64,000 bases of DNA from M3007 sp046160625 (GCA_046160625.1 JBJXGZ010000126.1:1-64000); one strand, 5' to 3'; shown: positions 18,028 to 27,507, counted from the first letter of the stretch. A program made the numbers and translations. Notes: generated by a model not told the origin, from the letters alone.

Positions 18028-18882
18028 ATGTTGAAATTCAAAATTTTGTTCTCAGTTTCCCTTGTGTTTTGCATTACCCAAATACAAGCGCAAAACACCA
18101 CAGAGCATGGCTACCGATACATCCACCATATCCAAAAAGGTGGAAGGAAGCCACAACGCGGCGAGGCCATGATTGCAAATGTTGATGTTTACGTAGGAAA
18201 GTTACAGCTCAGCAGTTCCAAAAAGAACCCCGGTGGCACTTACCGATATGACCTTGCCCCGGCAGAAGAAACACTCAGTCACTACCCTCCACTTATGGAT
18301 GCTGCCATGCTCATGGGCATTGGCGACAGTCTTACCATATTTCAGGAGGTGGATGAAAATATGCGCCAGTACCTGCCTCCGGAAGAAAAGGACCAAAAAG
18401 AAATCCGGTTTGAAATCGTGCTTATCGAAATTGTAACCTTAGAGCAAAAGGCCGCCGCGGCGCTTACGCTCGAAACCGCCATTCAACCAATAGCCAAAAA
18501 AGTCCAGTCCAAGGCAAAATCTTATAGTGCCGGGCTGCTCAATGCGGAACTTAATGCCAAACTATCCGGTTTGAAAATACTGGTCGAGACAGAGGGCGCT
18601 GGACCACTAATCCAGGAAGGCGAGGTTCTTCAGGTACACTACTACGGCTGCCTTAGAGACGGCACCCCTTTTGACAATTCCTTTATCCGCCGCAAACCGC
18701 TCCAGTTTCCTGCCGGCGGCGGACAAATGATCCCAGGCTTCGACGAAGCGATGTTGTATCTCAATCACGGCGCCCGCGCATACTTGTTCATCCCTCCTTC
18801 ACTCGCTTACGGAGATCAGGAAGCCTCTGGAGGATTGATCCCTGCCAATTCAGAACTCGTTTTTTATGTTGAAATCTTTTGA
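18028..18882 (+). CDS. Exported FKBP-type peptidyl-prolyl isomerase
   Basis: A 284-residue protein with a signal peptide cleaved near IQAQN (residue 22). It shares the layout of the preceding FKBP: an N-terminal half with the block MLMGIGDSLTIF, a helical linker rich in Ala/Glu/Lys and a C-terminal FKBP domain (GEVLQVHYYG, GTPFDNSF, MIPGFDEAMLYL, IPPSLAYGDQE). It lacks the lipobox Cys, so it should be periplasmic or secreted rather than lipid-anchored. Its stop codon is 3 bases from the left arm of a very long hairpin. Confidence 0.88.
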   Translation: MLKFKILFSVSLVFCITQIQAQNTTEHGYRYIHHIQKGGRKPQRGEAMIANVDVYVGKLQLSSSKKNPGGTYRYDLAPAEETLSHYPPLMDAAMLMGIGDSLTIFQEVDENMRQYLPPEEKDQKEIRFEIVLIEIVTLEQKAAAALTLETAIQPIAKKVQSKAKSYSAGLLNAELNAKLSGLKILVETEGAGPLIQEGEVLQVHYYGCLRDGTPFDNSFIRRKPLQFPAGGGQMIPGFDEAMLYLNHGARAYLFIPPSLAYGDQEASGGLIPANSELVFYVEIF

Positions 18883-18885
18883 AAA

Positions 18886-19027
18886 ATTGGTTATTTGTGG
18901 AATTGGGGATTTGGGTATTTGTTTAGCCAGATCTTGGCATCCATGCCTACCTTGAGGAAAATACCAATACCAATACCAAGCTAGGGCTAAACAAATATCC
19001 AAATCCCCAATTCCACAAATAACCAAT
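18886..19027. repeat. 43-nt inverted repeat upstream of prfB
   Basis: Arms 18886-18928 and 18985-19027 are complementary at 42 of 43 positions. They are made of the words aattgggg, atttggg and atttgtgg, related to the words at 34836-34870 and 35489-35520. It separates the FKBP stop from the prfB start. Confidence 0.92.
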
Positions 19028-19050
19028 CACCAATAAAATTTTCCGTTTCC

Positions 19051-20161
19051 ATGACTATCGAACAACTCAAAGAGTTGAAAGACAAGCTGGCGGTCCTCAG
19101 GAGGTATCTTTGACGTGGATAACCGCGCCAAAGAAGTTGAAGACCTGAACAGCCAAACCCTTGACCCCACTTTCTGGAGTGACCCCAAACGCGCAGAAGG
19201 CATTCAGCGTAAAATCGGCATGAGCAAAAAATGGCTCGACGATTATGCAGCCCTCGCCCGTGAGGTGGACGATCTTGAAGGAATTTTTGAATTCCAAAAA
19301 GAAGGACTAGCCTCCGAGGAGGAAGTAGAAACACAATTTCAGCGTACACTCGGTATTCTTGAAGATGCCGAATTCAGGAGCACCCTCAATCAAAAAGAGG
19401 ACGAAATGAATGCCGTGCTCACCATTAATGCTGGTGCTGGTGGCACAGAAGCTTGCGACTGGTCGGCTATGCTTTTGAGGATGTACAAGATGTGGGCCGA
19501 ACGCGACGGCTTCAAAGTCATTGATCTTTTCGAGCAGGAAGGCGATGCAGCAGGAATTAAGTCTGCCAGCATCGAAATCCGGGGCGACTACGCCTATGGC
19601 TGGCTAAAAGGCGAGAACGGTGTACATCGCCTGGTGCGCATAAGCCCCTTTAATGCGCAAGGAAAGCGACAAACCTCCTTTAGCTCGGTGTTTGTGTATC
19701 CGCTTATTGAGGGCAATGAAATTGAGATTATTGTCAACCCGGACGATATCCGTTGGGACGTATTCCGGGCTTCTGGCGCGGGTGGTCAGCACGTAAACCG
19801 GACCGAATCTGCCGTACGTGTCACACACATCCCCACGGGTATTGTGGCTGAATGTCAACAAGATCGGAGCCAACATCGCAACCGCGACATCGCGATGACC
19901 ATGTTGAAAAGCCGCCTCTACCAACTTGAATTGCGGAAGCGCCAAGCCGAACAGGACAAAATCGAAGCAGGCAAAAGCAAAATCGAATGGGGCAGTCAAA
20001 TCCGGTCCTATGTCCTCGACGACCGTTGGGTGAAAGACCTCCGTTCTGGCTACAAAATCCACAACCCGGATACAATACTGAATGGCGACCTCAACGAGTT
20101 TTTGAAAGCCTACCTTATGTGGGAACGGAACCCTACGGGAGTGGTGGAGGATGATGAGTGA
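19051..20161 (+). CDS. prfB: Peptide chain release factor 2 with programmed +1 frameshift
   Basis: RF2 releases polypeptides at UAA and UGA. The reading starts at the ATG at 19051 and runs 20 codons to an in-frame TGA at 19111; skipping T19111 continues the frame as GAC at 19112 through to 20161, giving 369 residues, the normal length. The frameshift signal is classical: internal Shine-Dalgarno AGGAGG, then TAT CTT TGA C. The SPF stop-recognition tripeptide (RISPFNAQG) and the GGQ catalytic loop (ASGAGGQHVNRTES) are intact. Read without the frameshift, the gene would seem to begin at GTG 19115 and lose its N-terminus. Confidence 0.95.
19099..19114 (+). promoter_or_regulatory. prfB: RF2 autoregulatory +1 frameshift site
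   Basis: AGGAGG at 19099-19104, 3-base spacer, slippery CTT at 19108-19110, TGA at 19111-19113 followed by C. This arrangement makes RF2 synthesis depend on slow termination at UGA when RF2 is scarce. Confidence 0.95.
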
Positions 20162-20173
20162 TTTTGGATTTAC

Positions 20174-20250
20174 GATTTTGGATTTACGATTTAGGGCGCT
20201 GAGCTTGGTAGTGTACCAATCTCAGCGCCCTAAATCGTAAATCCAAAATC
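20174..20250. repeat. Perfect 30-nt inverted repeat between prfB and clpC
   Basis: Arms 20174-20203 and 20221-20250 are exact complements with a 17-nt loop. The outer part repeats the word gattttggatttac; the inner part is GC-rich (agggcgctgag). It lies between convergent genes and could serve as a bidirectional terminator. Confidence 0.92.
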
Positions 20251-20262
20251 GCAAATCCTAAA

Positions 20263-22848
20263 TCAATTATCGCTCGCCGTCACATCACCCTCTGCTTCCA
20301 AAGCCAAGGGAGTACCCTCTCCAAGCGCTTTCGGTTCTCCAGCAAAGGCAATGACAAGGCCGTCTTTGGCTTCGTTCAAATTGGCCATCAATGCAGAACC
20401 TTCGGCTGGGTTTTCACCCAAAATGAACTCCGCGAGCGGGTCTTCAACATATTTCTGAATAGCACGGTGTAGTGGTCGGGCGCCAAACTGAGGGTCGTAC
20501 CCTTTTTCCGCGACAAACTCCTTGCCCTCTTCGCTAAGCGCGAGGGTGAATTTCATGTTGCTCAAACGAAGCGTAAGGCTCGCAAGGGCGTTGTCAATGA
20601 TCTTGAAAATCTCTGGTTTGCCAAGCGAGTTGAACACCATCACATCGTCAATACGGTTGAGGAATTCTGGGGAGAAAGTCTTTTTCAATGCGTTCTGAAT
20701 CACGATCTTGGCATTGCCCTCTGCAGCATCCTGGCGCGCCTGGGTAGCAAAACCCACCCCTTGACCAAAATCTTTGAGTTGGCGCACACCAATGTTTGAA
20801 GTCATGATTATGATTGTGTTCTTAAAGTCCACCTTCCGACCCATGCCGTCGGTCAATTGACCATCGTCGAGCACCTGAAGCAGGATGTTGAACACATCAG
20901 GGTGTGCTTTTTCGATCTCGTCAAGTAGCACCACAGCGTAGGGCTTACGCCGCACTTTCTCGGTCAATTGTCCGCCTTCTTCATACCCAACATAGCCTGG
21001 AGGGGCGCCAATAAGGCGACTCACGGTGAATTTCTCCATGTACTCGCTCATGTCAATCCGCAACAGATTGTCTTCTGAATCAAAGAGATAGCGGGAAAGC
21101 GCACGCGCTAACTCTGTTTTACCTACCCCTGTTGGACCCAGGAATATGAAGGAACCAATGGGCTTCTTTGGGTCTTTTAATCCCACCCGGTTGCGTTGAA
21201 TGGCCTTGGATATTTTGAGCACGCTTTCGTCTTGCCCGATGACCATTTTGCGCAAATCGTCGGCCATTGCCACTAGTTTTTTGCTCTCACTTTGGCCCAC
21301 TTTTCGCACTGGAATGCCCGTCATCATGGCCACTATTTCGGCAATTTCTTCTTCGCCAACGGGGTAACGTGCCACTTTGCTTTCCTCGTCCCACTGGGAT
21401 TTGGAAAAATCCAGTTGGCGTACCTGGCGGCTTTCGAGGTCGCGGAGATTGGCAGCGTCCTCATAATTCTGGTTTTTCACGGCATAGTTTTTACGCTCTC
21501 GAATGGCCTCTATTTCTTTTTCCAGGTCTTCAATGTGCTGTGGCACCACGATGTTTTTCAAGTGTACACGCGCACCCACTTCATCCAGCACGTCAATGGC
21601 CTTATCGGGCAAAAAACGATCTGTGATATACCGGTCGCTGAGGCGCACACATGCTACAATGGCTTCGTCAGAATAATTGACGTTGTGGAACTCTTCGTAC
21701 TTCGACTGGATGTTCCGCAGGATGTGGATGGTCTCTTCCTGCGTTGGTGGTTCTACCAATACTTTCTGGAAGCGGCGATCCAGGGCGCCGTCTTTCTCAA
21801 TGTATTGGCGATACTCGTCGAGTGTACTGGCGCCGATGCATTGGAGTTCGCCACGTGCAAGTGCGGGTTTGAAAATGTTAGAAGCATCGAGGCTTCCTGA
21901 TGCACCGCCAGCACCAACCATGGTGTGTATTTCGTCGATGAAAAGGATGACGTCGCGGTTTTTTTCCAATTCGACCATGATGGCCTTGATTCGCTCTTCA
22001 AACTGTCCGCGGTATTTTGTGCCTGCAACCAAAGCAGCCAGGTCTAACATTACCAGGCGTTTATTGTGCAGCGTGCGGCTCACCTTTTTCTGTATGATGC
22101 GCAGTGCAAGGCCTTCCACGATGGCGGTTTTACCAACGCCAGGCTCACCAATGAGCACCGGGTTATTCTTTTTACGCCGGCTGAGAATTTGGCTTACACG
22201 CTCTATTTCGCGTTCCCGCCCGATGATGGGGTCAAGTTTGCCTTCTTCGGCGAGTTTGGTAAAGTCGCGGCCGAAATTGTCGAGCACAGGGGTGCGGCTT
22301 TTTTCCTGGCGTTTTTGGGAAGGCGACTGGTAAGTGCCGCGTTCTTCATCAAAATCGCCTTCAGATTGAGCGGATATTTTAGGTTGTGCGAGGTCTTGTT
22401 CCGAACGCACATACTCCAGTTCTTTTTTGAATGAATCGTAGTCCACGTCGTATTCGTTTAAAAGTTTAGTGCTGCCGATGTCTGCATATTTCAACATGGC
22501 CAGCATAAGATGCTCGGGGTGCACCTCTTCGGTTTTAGTCATTTTGGCCTCTACAAAAGTGGCCTTCAGAACGCGCTGCACCTGGGTGGTCATAGCGCAT
22601 TCGCCGACATAGAGGTTTTCCGCGGGGGGATAGTTAGAATATCGGGGGATGGAGCGTTCAATACGTTTTTTGAGGTCGTTCACATCCACTAAAAGAGAAT
22701 CGAGCACGCGAACGGGCAAACTATCGCGCTCGGATATTATGCCCAGGAGCAAGTGCTCGGTGCCAACATAATCATGTCCCAGTCGCCGAGCCTCTTGGCC
22801 GCTTTGGTTGATGATTTGTTTGACAACCGGGGAGAATTTATTATTCAT
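20263..22848 (-). CDS. clpC: ATP-dependent Clp protease ATPase subunit ClpC
   Basis: An 861-residue AAA+ unfoldase from the ATG at 22848 (a TTG six bases upstream is less likely). Two Clp-N repeats lead (HDYVGTEHLLLGIISE). The first ATPase domain has Walker A GEPGVGKT and Walker B VILFIDEIHT. A UVR-like segment (AIRERKNYAVKNQNYEDAA) follows, then the second ATPase domain with GPTGVGKT and VVLLDEIEKAHPDV, and a C-terminal D2-small domain. It would feed substrates to ClpP, which is not in this window. It is monocistronic and convergent with prfB. Confidence 0.95.
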   Translation of the reverse strand: MNNKFSPVVKQIINQSGQEARRLGHDYVGTEHLLLGIISERDSLPVRVLDSLLVDVNDLKKRIERSIPRYSNYPPAENLYVGECAMTTQVQRVLKATFVEAKMTKTEEVHPEHLMLAMLKYADIGSTKLLNEYDVDYDSFKKELEYVRSEQDLAQPKISAQSEGDFDEERGTYQSPSQKRQEKSRTPVLDNFGRDFTKLAEEGKLDPIIGREREIERVSQILSRRKKNNPVLIGEPGVGKTAIVEGLALRIIQKKVSRTLHNKRLVMLDLAALVAGTKYRGQFEERIKAIMVELEKNRDVILFIDEIHTMVGAGGASGSLDASNIFKPALARGELQCIGASTLDEYRQYIEKDGALDRRFQKVLVEPPTQEETIHILRNIQSKYEEFHNVNYSDEAIVACVRLSDRYITDRFLPDKAIDVLDEVGARVHLKNIVVPQHIEDLEKEIEAIRERKNYAVKNQNYEDAANLRDLESRQVRQLDFSKSQWDEESKVARYPVGEEEIAEIVAMMTGIPVRKVGQSESKKLVAMADDLRKMVIGQDESVLKISKAIQRNRVGLKDPKKPIGSFIFLGPTGVGKTELARALSRYLFDSEDNLLRIDMSEYMEKFTVSRLIGAPPGYVGYEEGGQLTEKVRRKPYAVVLLDEIEKAHPDVFNILLQVLDDGQLTDGMGRKVDFKNTIIIMTSNIGVRQLKDFGQGVGFATQARQDAAEGNAKIVIQNALKKTFSPEFLNRIDDVMVFNSLGKPEIFKIIDNALASLTLRLSNMKFTLALSEEGKEFVAEKGYDPQFGARPLHRAIQKYVEDPLAEFILGENPAEGSALMANLNEAKDGLVIAFAGEPKALGEGTPLALEAEGDVTASDN

Positions 22849-23046
22849 TATCAAAGATTTCGTGCGACAATTTTAGGCGAATTGTTCCAAATCAGCCAAG
22901 TTTTAACGGAGCAGTTTAACATTTTTTTCTGTGCAGGGTTCAATGGGCCATTTTGCTGGCTAAAAAAGTAAAGATTAAAGGACAAAAACCCCGCCGAAAG
23001 TTTTTAGGCTGCCAAGCAGTCAGGTCCAAACGCCCCTTGAAATTTT

Positions 23047-23078
23047 TATTGAAAAAAAACGCGCAAGTCTTACATTTG
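23047..23078 (+). promoter_or_regulatory. Promoter of the STAS protein gene
   Basis: A TATTG box ends at 23051 and TACATTTG lies at 23071-23078 with 19 bases between, a close match to the Bacteroidota consensus. The start codon is about 60 bases downstream. Confidence 0.7.
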
Positions 23079-23140
23079 CCATCCCAAGGACGTTTGAGAA
23101 TAGTTATTTCAAACATACAATTATTGACAACCAACCGTCT

Positions 23141-23512
23141 ATGAAATATCAGATTGATAAGCAGGAGCATTATGCAATACTTTCGCTCCACGAGGAAAAC
23201 CTGAACTCGACCATTGCGCCTCAACTCAAGAGCGACCTTATCCTTCTTTCTCAAGAGGGTATCCGAAATTTTATCCTTGATCTTTCCAATGTCAAATATG
23301 TTGACAGCAGCGGACTTTCGGCCATTCTGACAGGTCACCGCATTTGGAAAGGTACAGGAACCTTCGTCCTGGCTGGCGAAATGAACCCGATGGTGACCAA
23401 ACTCATCGAAATCTCCCGACTCGAAACTATCCTCACCATCATACCCACCATCAGCGAATCCATTGATTTTGTGATGATGGAGGAATTGGAAAGGCAAATT
23501 GAAGGGGAGTAA
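23141..23512 (+). CDS. STAS domain anti-sigma-factor antagonist
   Basis: A 123-residue single-domain protein of the SpoIIAA/RsbV type. The motif NVKYVDSSGLSAIL (residues about 49-62) contains the conserved serine that a partner kinase would phosphorylate. Such proteins bind anti-sigma kinases to free a sigma factor. No kinase or phosphatase gene is adjacent, so its partner must be elsewhere. It has its own promoter and terminator. Confidence 0.88.
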   Translation: MKYQIDKQEHYAILSLHEENLNSTIAPQLKSDLILLSQEGIRNFILDLSNVKYVDSSGLSAILTGHRIWKGTGTFVLAGEMNPMVTKLIEISRLETILTIIPTISESIDFVMMEELERQIEGE

Positions 23513-23532
23513 AGATAATTCCCTGGTATTTC

Positions 23533-23575
23533 AAAAGCGTTCTGTCAGCCGCAGCTGGCAGAACGCTTTTGTTTG
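23533..23575 (+). terminator. Rho-independent terminator of the STAS gene
   Basis: A 17-bp stem with one G-T pair (23533-23549 with 23554-23570), CGCA loop, ending in TTTT then GTTT. Confidence 0.88.
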
Positions 23576-23701
23576 ATGCAATGAATTAATATCAAAACAA
23601 ATTTTCGCCAAAGCCGTTTAATGCAAAACCGGGTGGTTGATTACAACTCTAACCCGTCGCCAAAATGCCTGTTATTTTTTCACCAACCAACAAGGAGAAA
23701 T

Positions 23702-24139
23702 ATGAAACAGATCGCATTTCGTTATGGCCTTTGGATGTTCTTCAGTCTTACTGGATTCTTTTTGCTCATGCACATTCTTCACTTGAGCGAAAACTTTTAC
23801 CTGCGCATATTTAACGGTGTCATTCATCTGGGCCTGCTGTGGATGGCCTTGCGTGCCTGGACACGCGGACATCATGATGGCACCTCCGATACTGCTTCAG
23901 GTGTGGCAGTAGGGATGTTCACGTCCTTCATCGGGGTTGTTCCATTCGCCTTTTTTATGGCTATTTTTTTAAACTTCAATCCTGAACTTTTAGCCAGTAT
24001 CCAGCGCGAAACGCCTCTGGGGGAGTATCTTAATCCCATTACCTCGTGCTTTTTCATTGTGGTAGAGGCAATTGTGATGAGCCTAATTGGTTCTTATATT
24101 ATGGTTCGCGTTTTGGATGCCATGCGTGAGCGGGCATGA
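23702..24139 (+). CDS. Small integral membrane protein, unrecognised
   Basis: A 145-residue protein from the ATG at 23702, chosen because a strong Shine-Dalgarno (aaggaga) lies 5 bases upstream; a longer reading from 23621 is unlikely. Four hydrophobic segments are visible, at about residues 8-28, 35-55, 70-95 and 115-137. Layout and size are reminiscent of DUF4199 proteins of Bacteroidota, but the match is weak and I do not assign it. Flanked by terminators on both sides, so it is a single-gene unit. Confidence 0.65.
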   Translation: MKQIAFRYGLWMFFSLTGFFLLMHILHLSENFYLRIFNGVIHLGLLWMALRAWTRGHHDGTSDTASGVAVGMFTSFIGVVPFAFFMAIFLNFNPELLASIQRETPLGEYLNPITSCFFIVVEAIVMSLIGSYIMVRVLDAMRERA

Positions 24140-24141
24140 TT

Positions 24142-24188
24142 AAAAAAAAGCGGTGGCACGACTTCGAGAAGTGCCACCGCTTTTATCC
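24142..24188. terminator. Bidirectional terminator
   Basis: Arms 24146-24159 and 24171-24184 form a 14-bp stem with A and T runs on both flanks, between two convergent genes. Confidence 0.9.
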
Positions 24189-24284
24189 CACACTGCTTGA
24201 TTTGCAGGCTTCAAAATCAGCCACAGTTTTGAAGCCATATGCCTAGTTTTAAAGGTTCTAATCCCAATTTCTAAGGAGTGAGGG

Positions 24285-25043
24285 CTACGTTGCGCCTTTG
24301 TACGGAGGCACGACAAGGTTAAAAACTTCTCCAGCAGGGTGATGTCTGAGTTCGATATTATAGGAGTTCTTCTCAAAGACGCAGTCAAAAAAACTGGATT
24401 GTAGACCATGTTTTGCACATATTTCTTTGATAACATCCTTTCTTTCTTCTTGCATCCTTTGCCCAAAAACTACCCCGATTAACGCCTGCTTATTGAATTT
24501 ATGTATCCCAGAAGCACCTTTTACACCGCGCCATTCTTCTTCATAAGCCCAGCAAGCCGCTTTCGTTGTTACCGCTCTAACAAACTCTTCCAAAAAAGGC
24601 TTTCTAAAGTCTAGGTATGGAATAGTGTCGGCATAAACCACTGGGTTTATCCTCATAAAAATCTCCCTGTCTTTCGGGGCATCGAATATTAGGCACACCC
24701 CTGTGTGACTTTTGGCATAATGACTCCACATAAGATAATTGTAAGGGCTATGAGCAAAACAGCATACACCCATTTGGCTAAATGCATCTAAGGTTTTTTC
24801 CTTCATTACCTCGAAAAAGGTTTGTGGATCGAAATTTCTTCTAAGAGTCTGGCCTATCGGTTTATTTGGACTTTTCTCAAATTCATCAAGACTGATACCT
24901 TCTAAATAGGTGAATTTGAACTCAGCTGGATCGTTAAATATTGATGCAGGACTGTAAAACAGTTCTGAATTGGCTAACATGGTTTCCAAGTATTCATTGT
25001 CAGCGTGATACTTGAAAAGGACTGCGGGTTGAAGTACGGCCAT
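24285..25043 (-). CDS. DUF2971 domain protein
   Basis: A 252-residue cytoplasmic protein with the hallmarks of DUF2971: an N-terminal YSPASIFNDPAEF, a central MWSHYAKSHTGVCLIFD and a later CWAYEEEWRGVK. The family is widespread, often sits in variable genome regions and has no established activity. Here it lies downstream of icd on the same strand but after an icd terminator, so it is probably transcribed separately. Confidence 0.85.
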   Translation of the reverse strand: MAVLQPAVLFKYHADNEYLETMLANSELFYSPASIFNDPAEFKFTYLEGISLDEFEKSPNKPIGQTLRRNFDPQTFFEVMKEKTLDAFSQMGVCCFAHSPYNYLMWSHYAKSHTGVCLIFDAPKDREIFMRINPVVYADTIPYLDFRKPFLEEFVRAVTTKAACWAYEEEWRGVKGASGIHKFNKQALIGVVFGQRMQEERKDVIKEICAKHGLQSSFFDCVFEKNSYNIELRHHPAGEVFNLVVPPYKGAT

Positions 25044-25070
25044 TGTTTCCAGACCTTTAATAGATTAAAA

Positions 25071-25110
25071 TTAAATGCCCTGAAAGGTCCAAACCGAACA
25101 GGGCATTTAA
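25071..25110 (-). terminator. Terminator of icd
   Basis: Perfect 12-nt arms (25071-25082 with 25099-25110), followed on the minus strand by a T-rich tract. Confidence 0.8.
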
Positions 25111-25133
25111 TACCTTGCTTAGAAGCAATGAGT

Positions 25134-26399
25134 CTACATATTTGCAATGATTTCTTGTCCAAATTCCGAACACTTCAATTTGGTAGCACCTTTCATCAAC
25201 CGCTCAAAGTCATATGTCACTCGCTTTTTTCGGATGCTGCGCTCCAAACCTTTCACTATACTTTTTGCGGCCTTGTCCCATCCCATATATTCCAACATCA
25301 TAACGGCGCTGAGGATAACTGAAGAGGGGTTTACTACATCTTTGCCTGCGTATTTGGGTGCAGTGCCATGCGTAGCCTCGAAAATGGCGTGGCCAGTGAG
25401 GTAGTTGATGTTAGCCCCAGGAGCGATGCCGATGCCTCCCACTTGTGCAGCGAGTGCGTCGGAAAGGTAGTCGCCGTTGAGGTTGAGGGTTGCGACCATG
25501 TCGTACTCTGCCGGACGGAGCAGGATTTGCTGTAAGAAAGCGTCTGCGATGCTGTCCTTTACAAGCATTTTGCCAGCTGCAAGGGCAGCCGTTTGGGCTT
25601 CGTTGGCTGCAGTTTCTCCTTTGGCTTCCTTGATACGGTCGTATTCAGCCCAGGTGAACACACGGTCACCGTATTCACGCTCGGCCAGTTCGTAACCCCA
25701 ATCCTTAAATTTGCCTTCTGTGAATTTCATGATATTGCCCTTGTGGACAATGGTCAGCGATTTGCGCTTGTACTTGAAGGCGTGTTCAAGGGCAGCTCGC
25801 ACAAGGCGTTCGGTGCCTTCCTTCGAAACTGGCTTGATGCCAATCGAAGAGGATTTGGGGAAGCGGATTTTCTTAACACCCATCTCATTTTGCAAAAAGG
25901 CAATCATTTTGTCCGCTTCAGGAGTGCCCGCAAGGTATTCGATGCCCGCGTAGATGTCCTCGGTATTTTCACGGAAAATGATCATGTCTACCAAACCAGG
26001 TTCTTTAACAGGGCTTGGCACTCCTTTGAACCAACGCACAGGGCGCACACAAGCATAGAGGTCAAGTTGTTGGCGAAGGGCCACATTTAGGGAGCGGATG
26101 CCCCCGCCTACTGGTGTGGTAAGTGGGCCTTTGATAGCGATCTTGTATTCGTCAATGACTTTGAGGGTCTCCTCGGGAAGCCAACTGCCTGTTTTATTAA
26201 AGGCTTTTTCTCCGGCGAGCACTTCAAGCCAGTAAATCTTTCTTTTACCCTTATAATTTTTTTCGACAGCTGCGTCAATGACAGGAACAGATGCTGCCCA
26301 AATGTCGGCGCCAGTGCCGTCGCCTTCTATGAATGGGATAATAGGGTCGTTGGGGACTTTCAGTTTGCCCCGTTTGATGGTGATTGCAGAACCTTGCAT
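25134..26399 (-). CDS. icd: Isocitrate dehydrogenase (NADP type)
   Basis: A 421-residue enzyme of the TCA cycle converting isocitrate to 2-oxoglutarate. It follows the E. coli Icd pattern: PIIPFIEGDGTGADIW, TTPVGGGIRSLNVALRQQ (with the serine phosphorylated in E. coli), DLYACVRPVRWF, IIFRENTEDIYAGIEY, SIGIKPVSKEGTERL and, near the C-terminus, NYLTGHAIFEATHGTAP. The NADP preference is inferred from family resemblance. A divergent spacer of about 417 bases precedes it. Confidence 0.94.
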   Translation of the reverse strand: MQGSAITIKRGKLKVPNDPIIPFIEGDGTGADIWAASVPVIDAAVEKNYKGKRKIYWLEVLAGEKAFNKTGSWLPEETLKVIDEYKIAIKGPLTTPVGGGIRSLNVALRQQLDLYACVRPVRWFKGVPSPVKEPGLVDMIIFRENTEDIYAGIEYLAGTPEADKMIAFLQNEMGVKKIRFPKSSSIGIKPVSKEGTERLVRAALEHAFKYKRKSLTIVHKGNIMKFTEGKFKDWGYELAEREYGDRVFTWAEYDRIKEAKGETAANEAQTAALAAGKMLVKDSIADAFLQQILLRPAEYDMVATLNLNGDYLSDALAAQVGGIGIAPGANINYLTGHAIFEATHGTAPKYAGKDVVNPSSVILSAVMMLEYMGWDKAAKSIVKGLERSIRKKRVTYDFERLMKGATKLKCSEFGQEIIANM

Positions 26400-26816
26400 T
26401 TTACAAGTAATGGTTGAATCCCGAATTTTCTCAGGATTGAATTAGGAATGAAGTGGGGCAAATAGCCGTCCAATTTTGGGCGGCGAAGGTAGGGCGAACA
26501 GGGCTAAAATAGGTGATGCTTCAAAGAAAAATGGTCGTGCCGGTAAAAATTTGTGGTTTCAGGAAAATTTGAAAAAATCCTTCTAATCTCTTGTTTTTTC
26601 AAAACCATTTCTACCTTTGCCCTCGGCCAGCGCGAGATATTGCCCTTTTTGGAGTCTCCTTTTTTAATCTCTCCCGTGAACATCACTCCGACACTCTGCG
26701 CGAGCCAATTGCCACCATAGCCCCGGCAAAAACCAATTTTAAGTTCACAAATCAGCAAACTCTTGTGGCAAGGGCGTGACGCGTATATCGCGTCTTGAGC
26801 TGATAATTTTTTAAAC
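26400..26816. other. Divergent promoter region between icd and the NlpC/P60 gene
   Basis: About 417 bases without a convincing gene. It carries one plausible promoter facing right (26590-26619). I see no hairpin or strong repeat. Confidence 0.5.
26590..26619 (+). promoter_or_regulatory. Putative promoter of the NlpC/P60 gene
   Basis: CTTG at 26590-26593, 18 bases, then TACCTTTG at 26612-26619, close to the TTTG-N19-21-TAnnTTTG form. The leader would be nearly 200 bases long, so a second start site is possible. Confidence 0.45.
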
Positions 26817-27362
26817 ATGACCGAGATATTACCTTCCAGTCGCCCTGAAAAACCTTCCTTATGCCGCTATTCGGCACTCTTCGTCCTTTTTTTTGCAGCT
26901 TTTGCTGCCACAGCATTCAAACCCGTCAGCATCAGACCCTCTCGAGCCGAAGACGCAGAGATGATGCAATTCCGCACTGACATAACCGGCTACGCTCAGA
27001 ATTTCCTTGGCCTCCGCTACCGCCATGCGGGACATTCGCCTAAAACAGGCTTTGACTGCTCCGGCTTCACCAACTATATTTTGAATGAATTCGGGGTAAA
27101 GGTTTCCGGAGCTTCTACCACACAATCGCGTCAGGGCCTGAAAGTTTCCCTAAATGACGTTTTACCCGGCGACCTCATTTTCTTTGGGACCCGTGGACGT
27201 ATCCAACACGTAGCCATGGTAGTAGAAAAAACAGCCGAAGGCATTTTCTGTGTCCACAGTACCTGTAGCCGAGGCATCATTGTTGAAAATATCTCCACTT
27301 CAAAATACTGGAAACCTAAAACCTTATTCGCGCGTGATGTGATTACAGGACAAGCGGGCTAA
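26817..27362 (+). CDS. NlpC/P60 family cell-wall endopeptidase
   Basis: A 181-residue exported C40 peptidase that would cut peptidoglycan stem peptides. An N-terminal hydrophobic segment (SALFVLFFAAFAATAF) serves as signal or anchor. The catalytic set is visible: Cys in TGFDCSGFTNY (about residue 81), His in RIQHVAMV and His in CVHSTC. The spacing LPGDLIFFG is typical. It is the length of a single-domain enzyme, without SH3 modules. Followed by a terminator. Confidence 0.9.
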   Translation: MTEILPSSRPEKPSLCRYSALFVLFFAAFAATAFKPVSIRPSRAEDAEMMQFRTDITGYAQNFLGLRYRHAGHSPKTGFDCSGFTNYILNEFGVKVSGASTTQSRQGLKVSLNDVLPGDLIFFGTRGRIQHVAMVVEKTAEGIFCVHSTCSRGIIVENISTSKYWKPKTLFARDVITGQAG

Positions 27363-27400
27363 TGCGCCGCATTGAAGCAAAACGAAAGCCAGTATGGAGA

Positions 27401-27432
27401 AAAGGGTTGCCCTCGCAAGGGGGCAACCCTTT
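27401..27432 (+). terminator. Hairpin terminator after the NlpC/P60 gene
   Basis: Perfect 12-nt arms 27401-27412 and 27421-27432, with only a weak T run. The DNA just downstream (27445-27500) carries the word aaccgcaaaatttaaaacag shared with 46917-47066. Confidence 0.7.
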
Positions 27433-27507
27433 GCATTTGAAGAAATATGAAACCGCAAAATTTAAAACAGGAGAACCGGAAAATGTAAAATTGAGAAAAG
27501 CCCGGAG

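Noticed and set aside
26504..26818. 104-codon minus-strand open frame between icd and the NlpC/P60 gene
   Set aside because: No recognisable sequence, and it covers the likely promoter of the NlpC/P60 gene.
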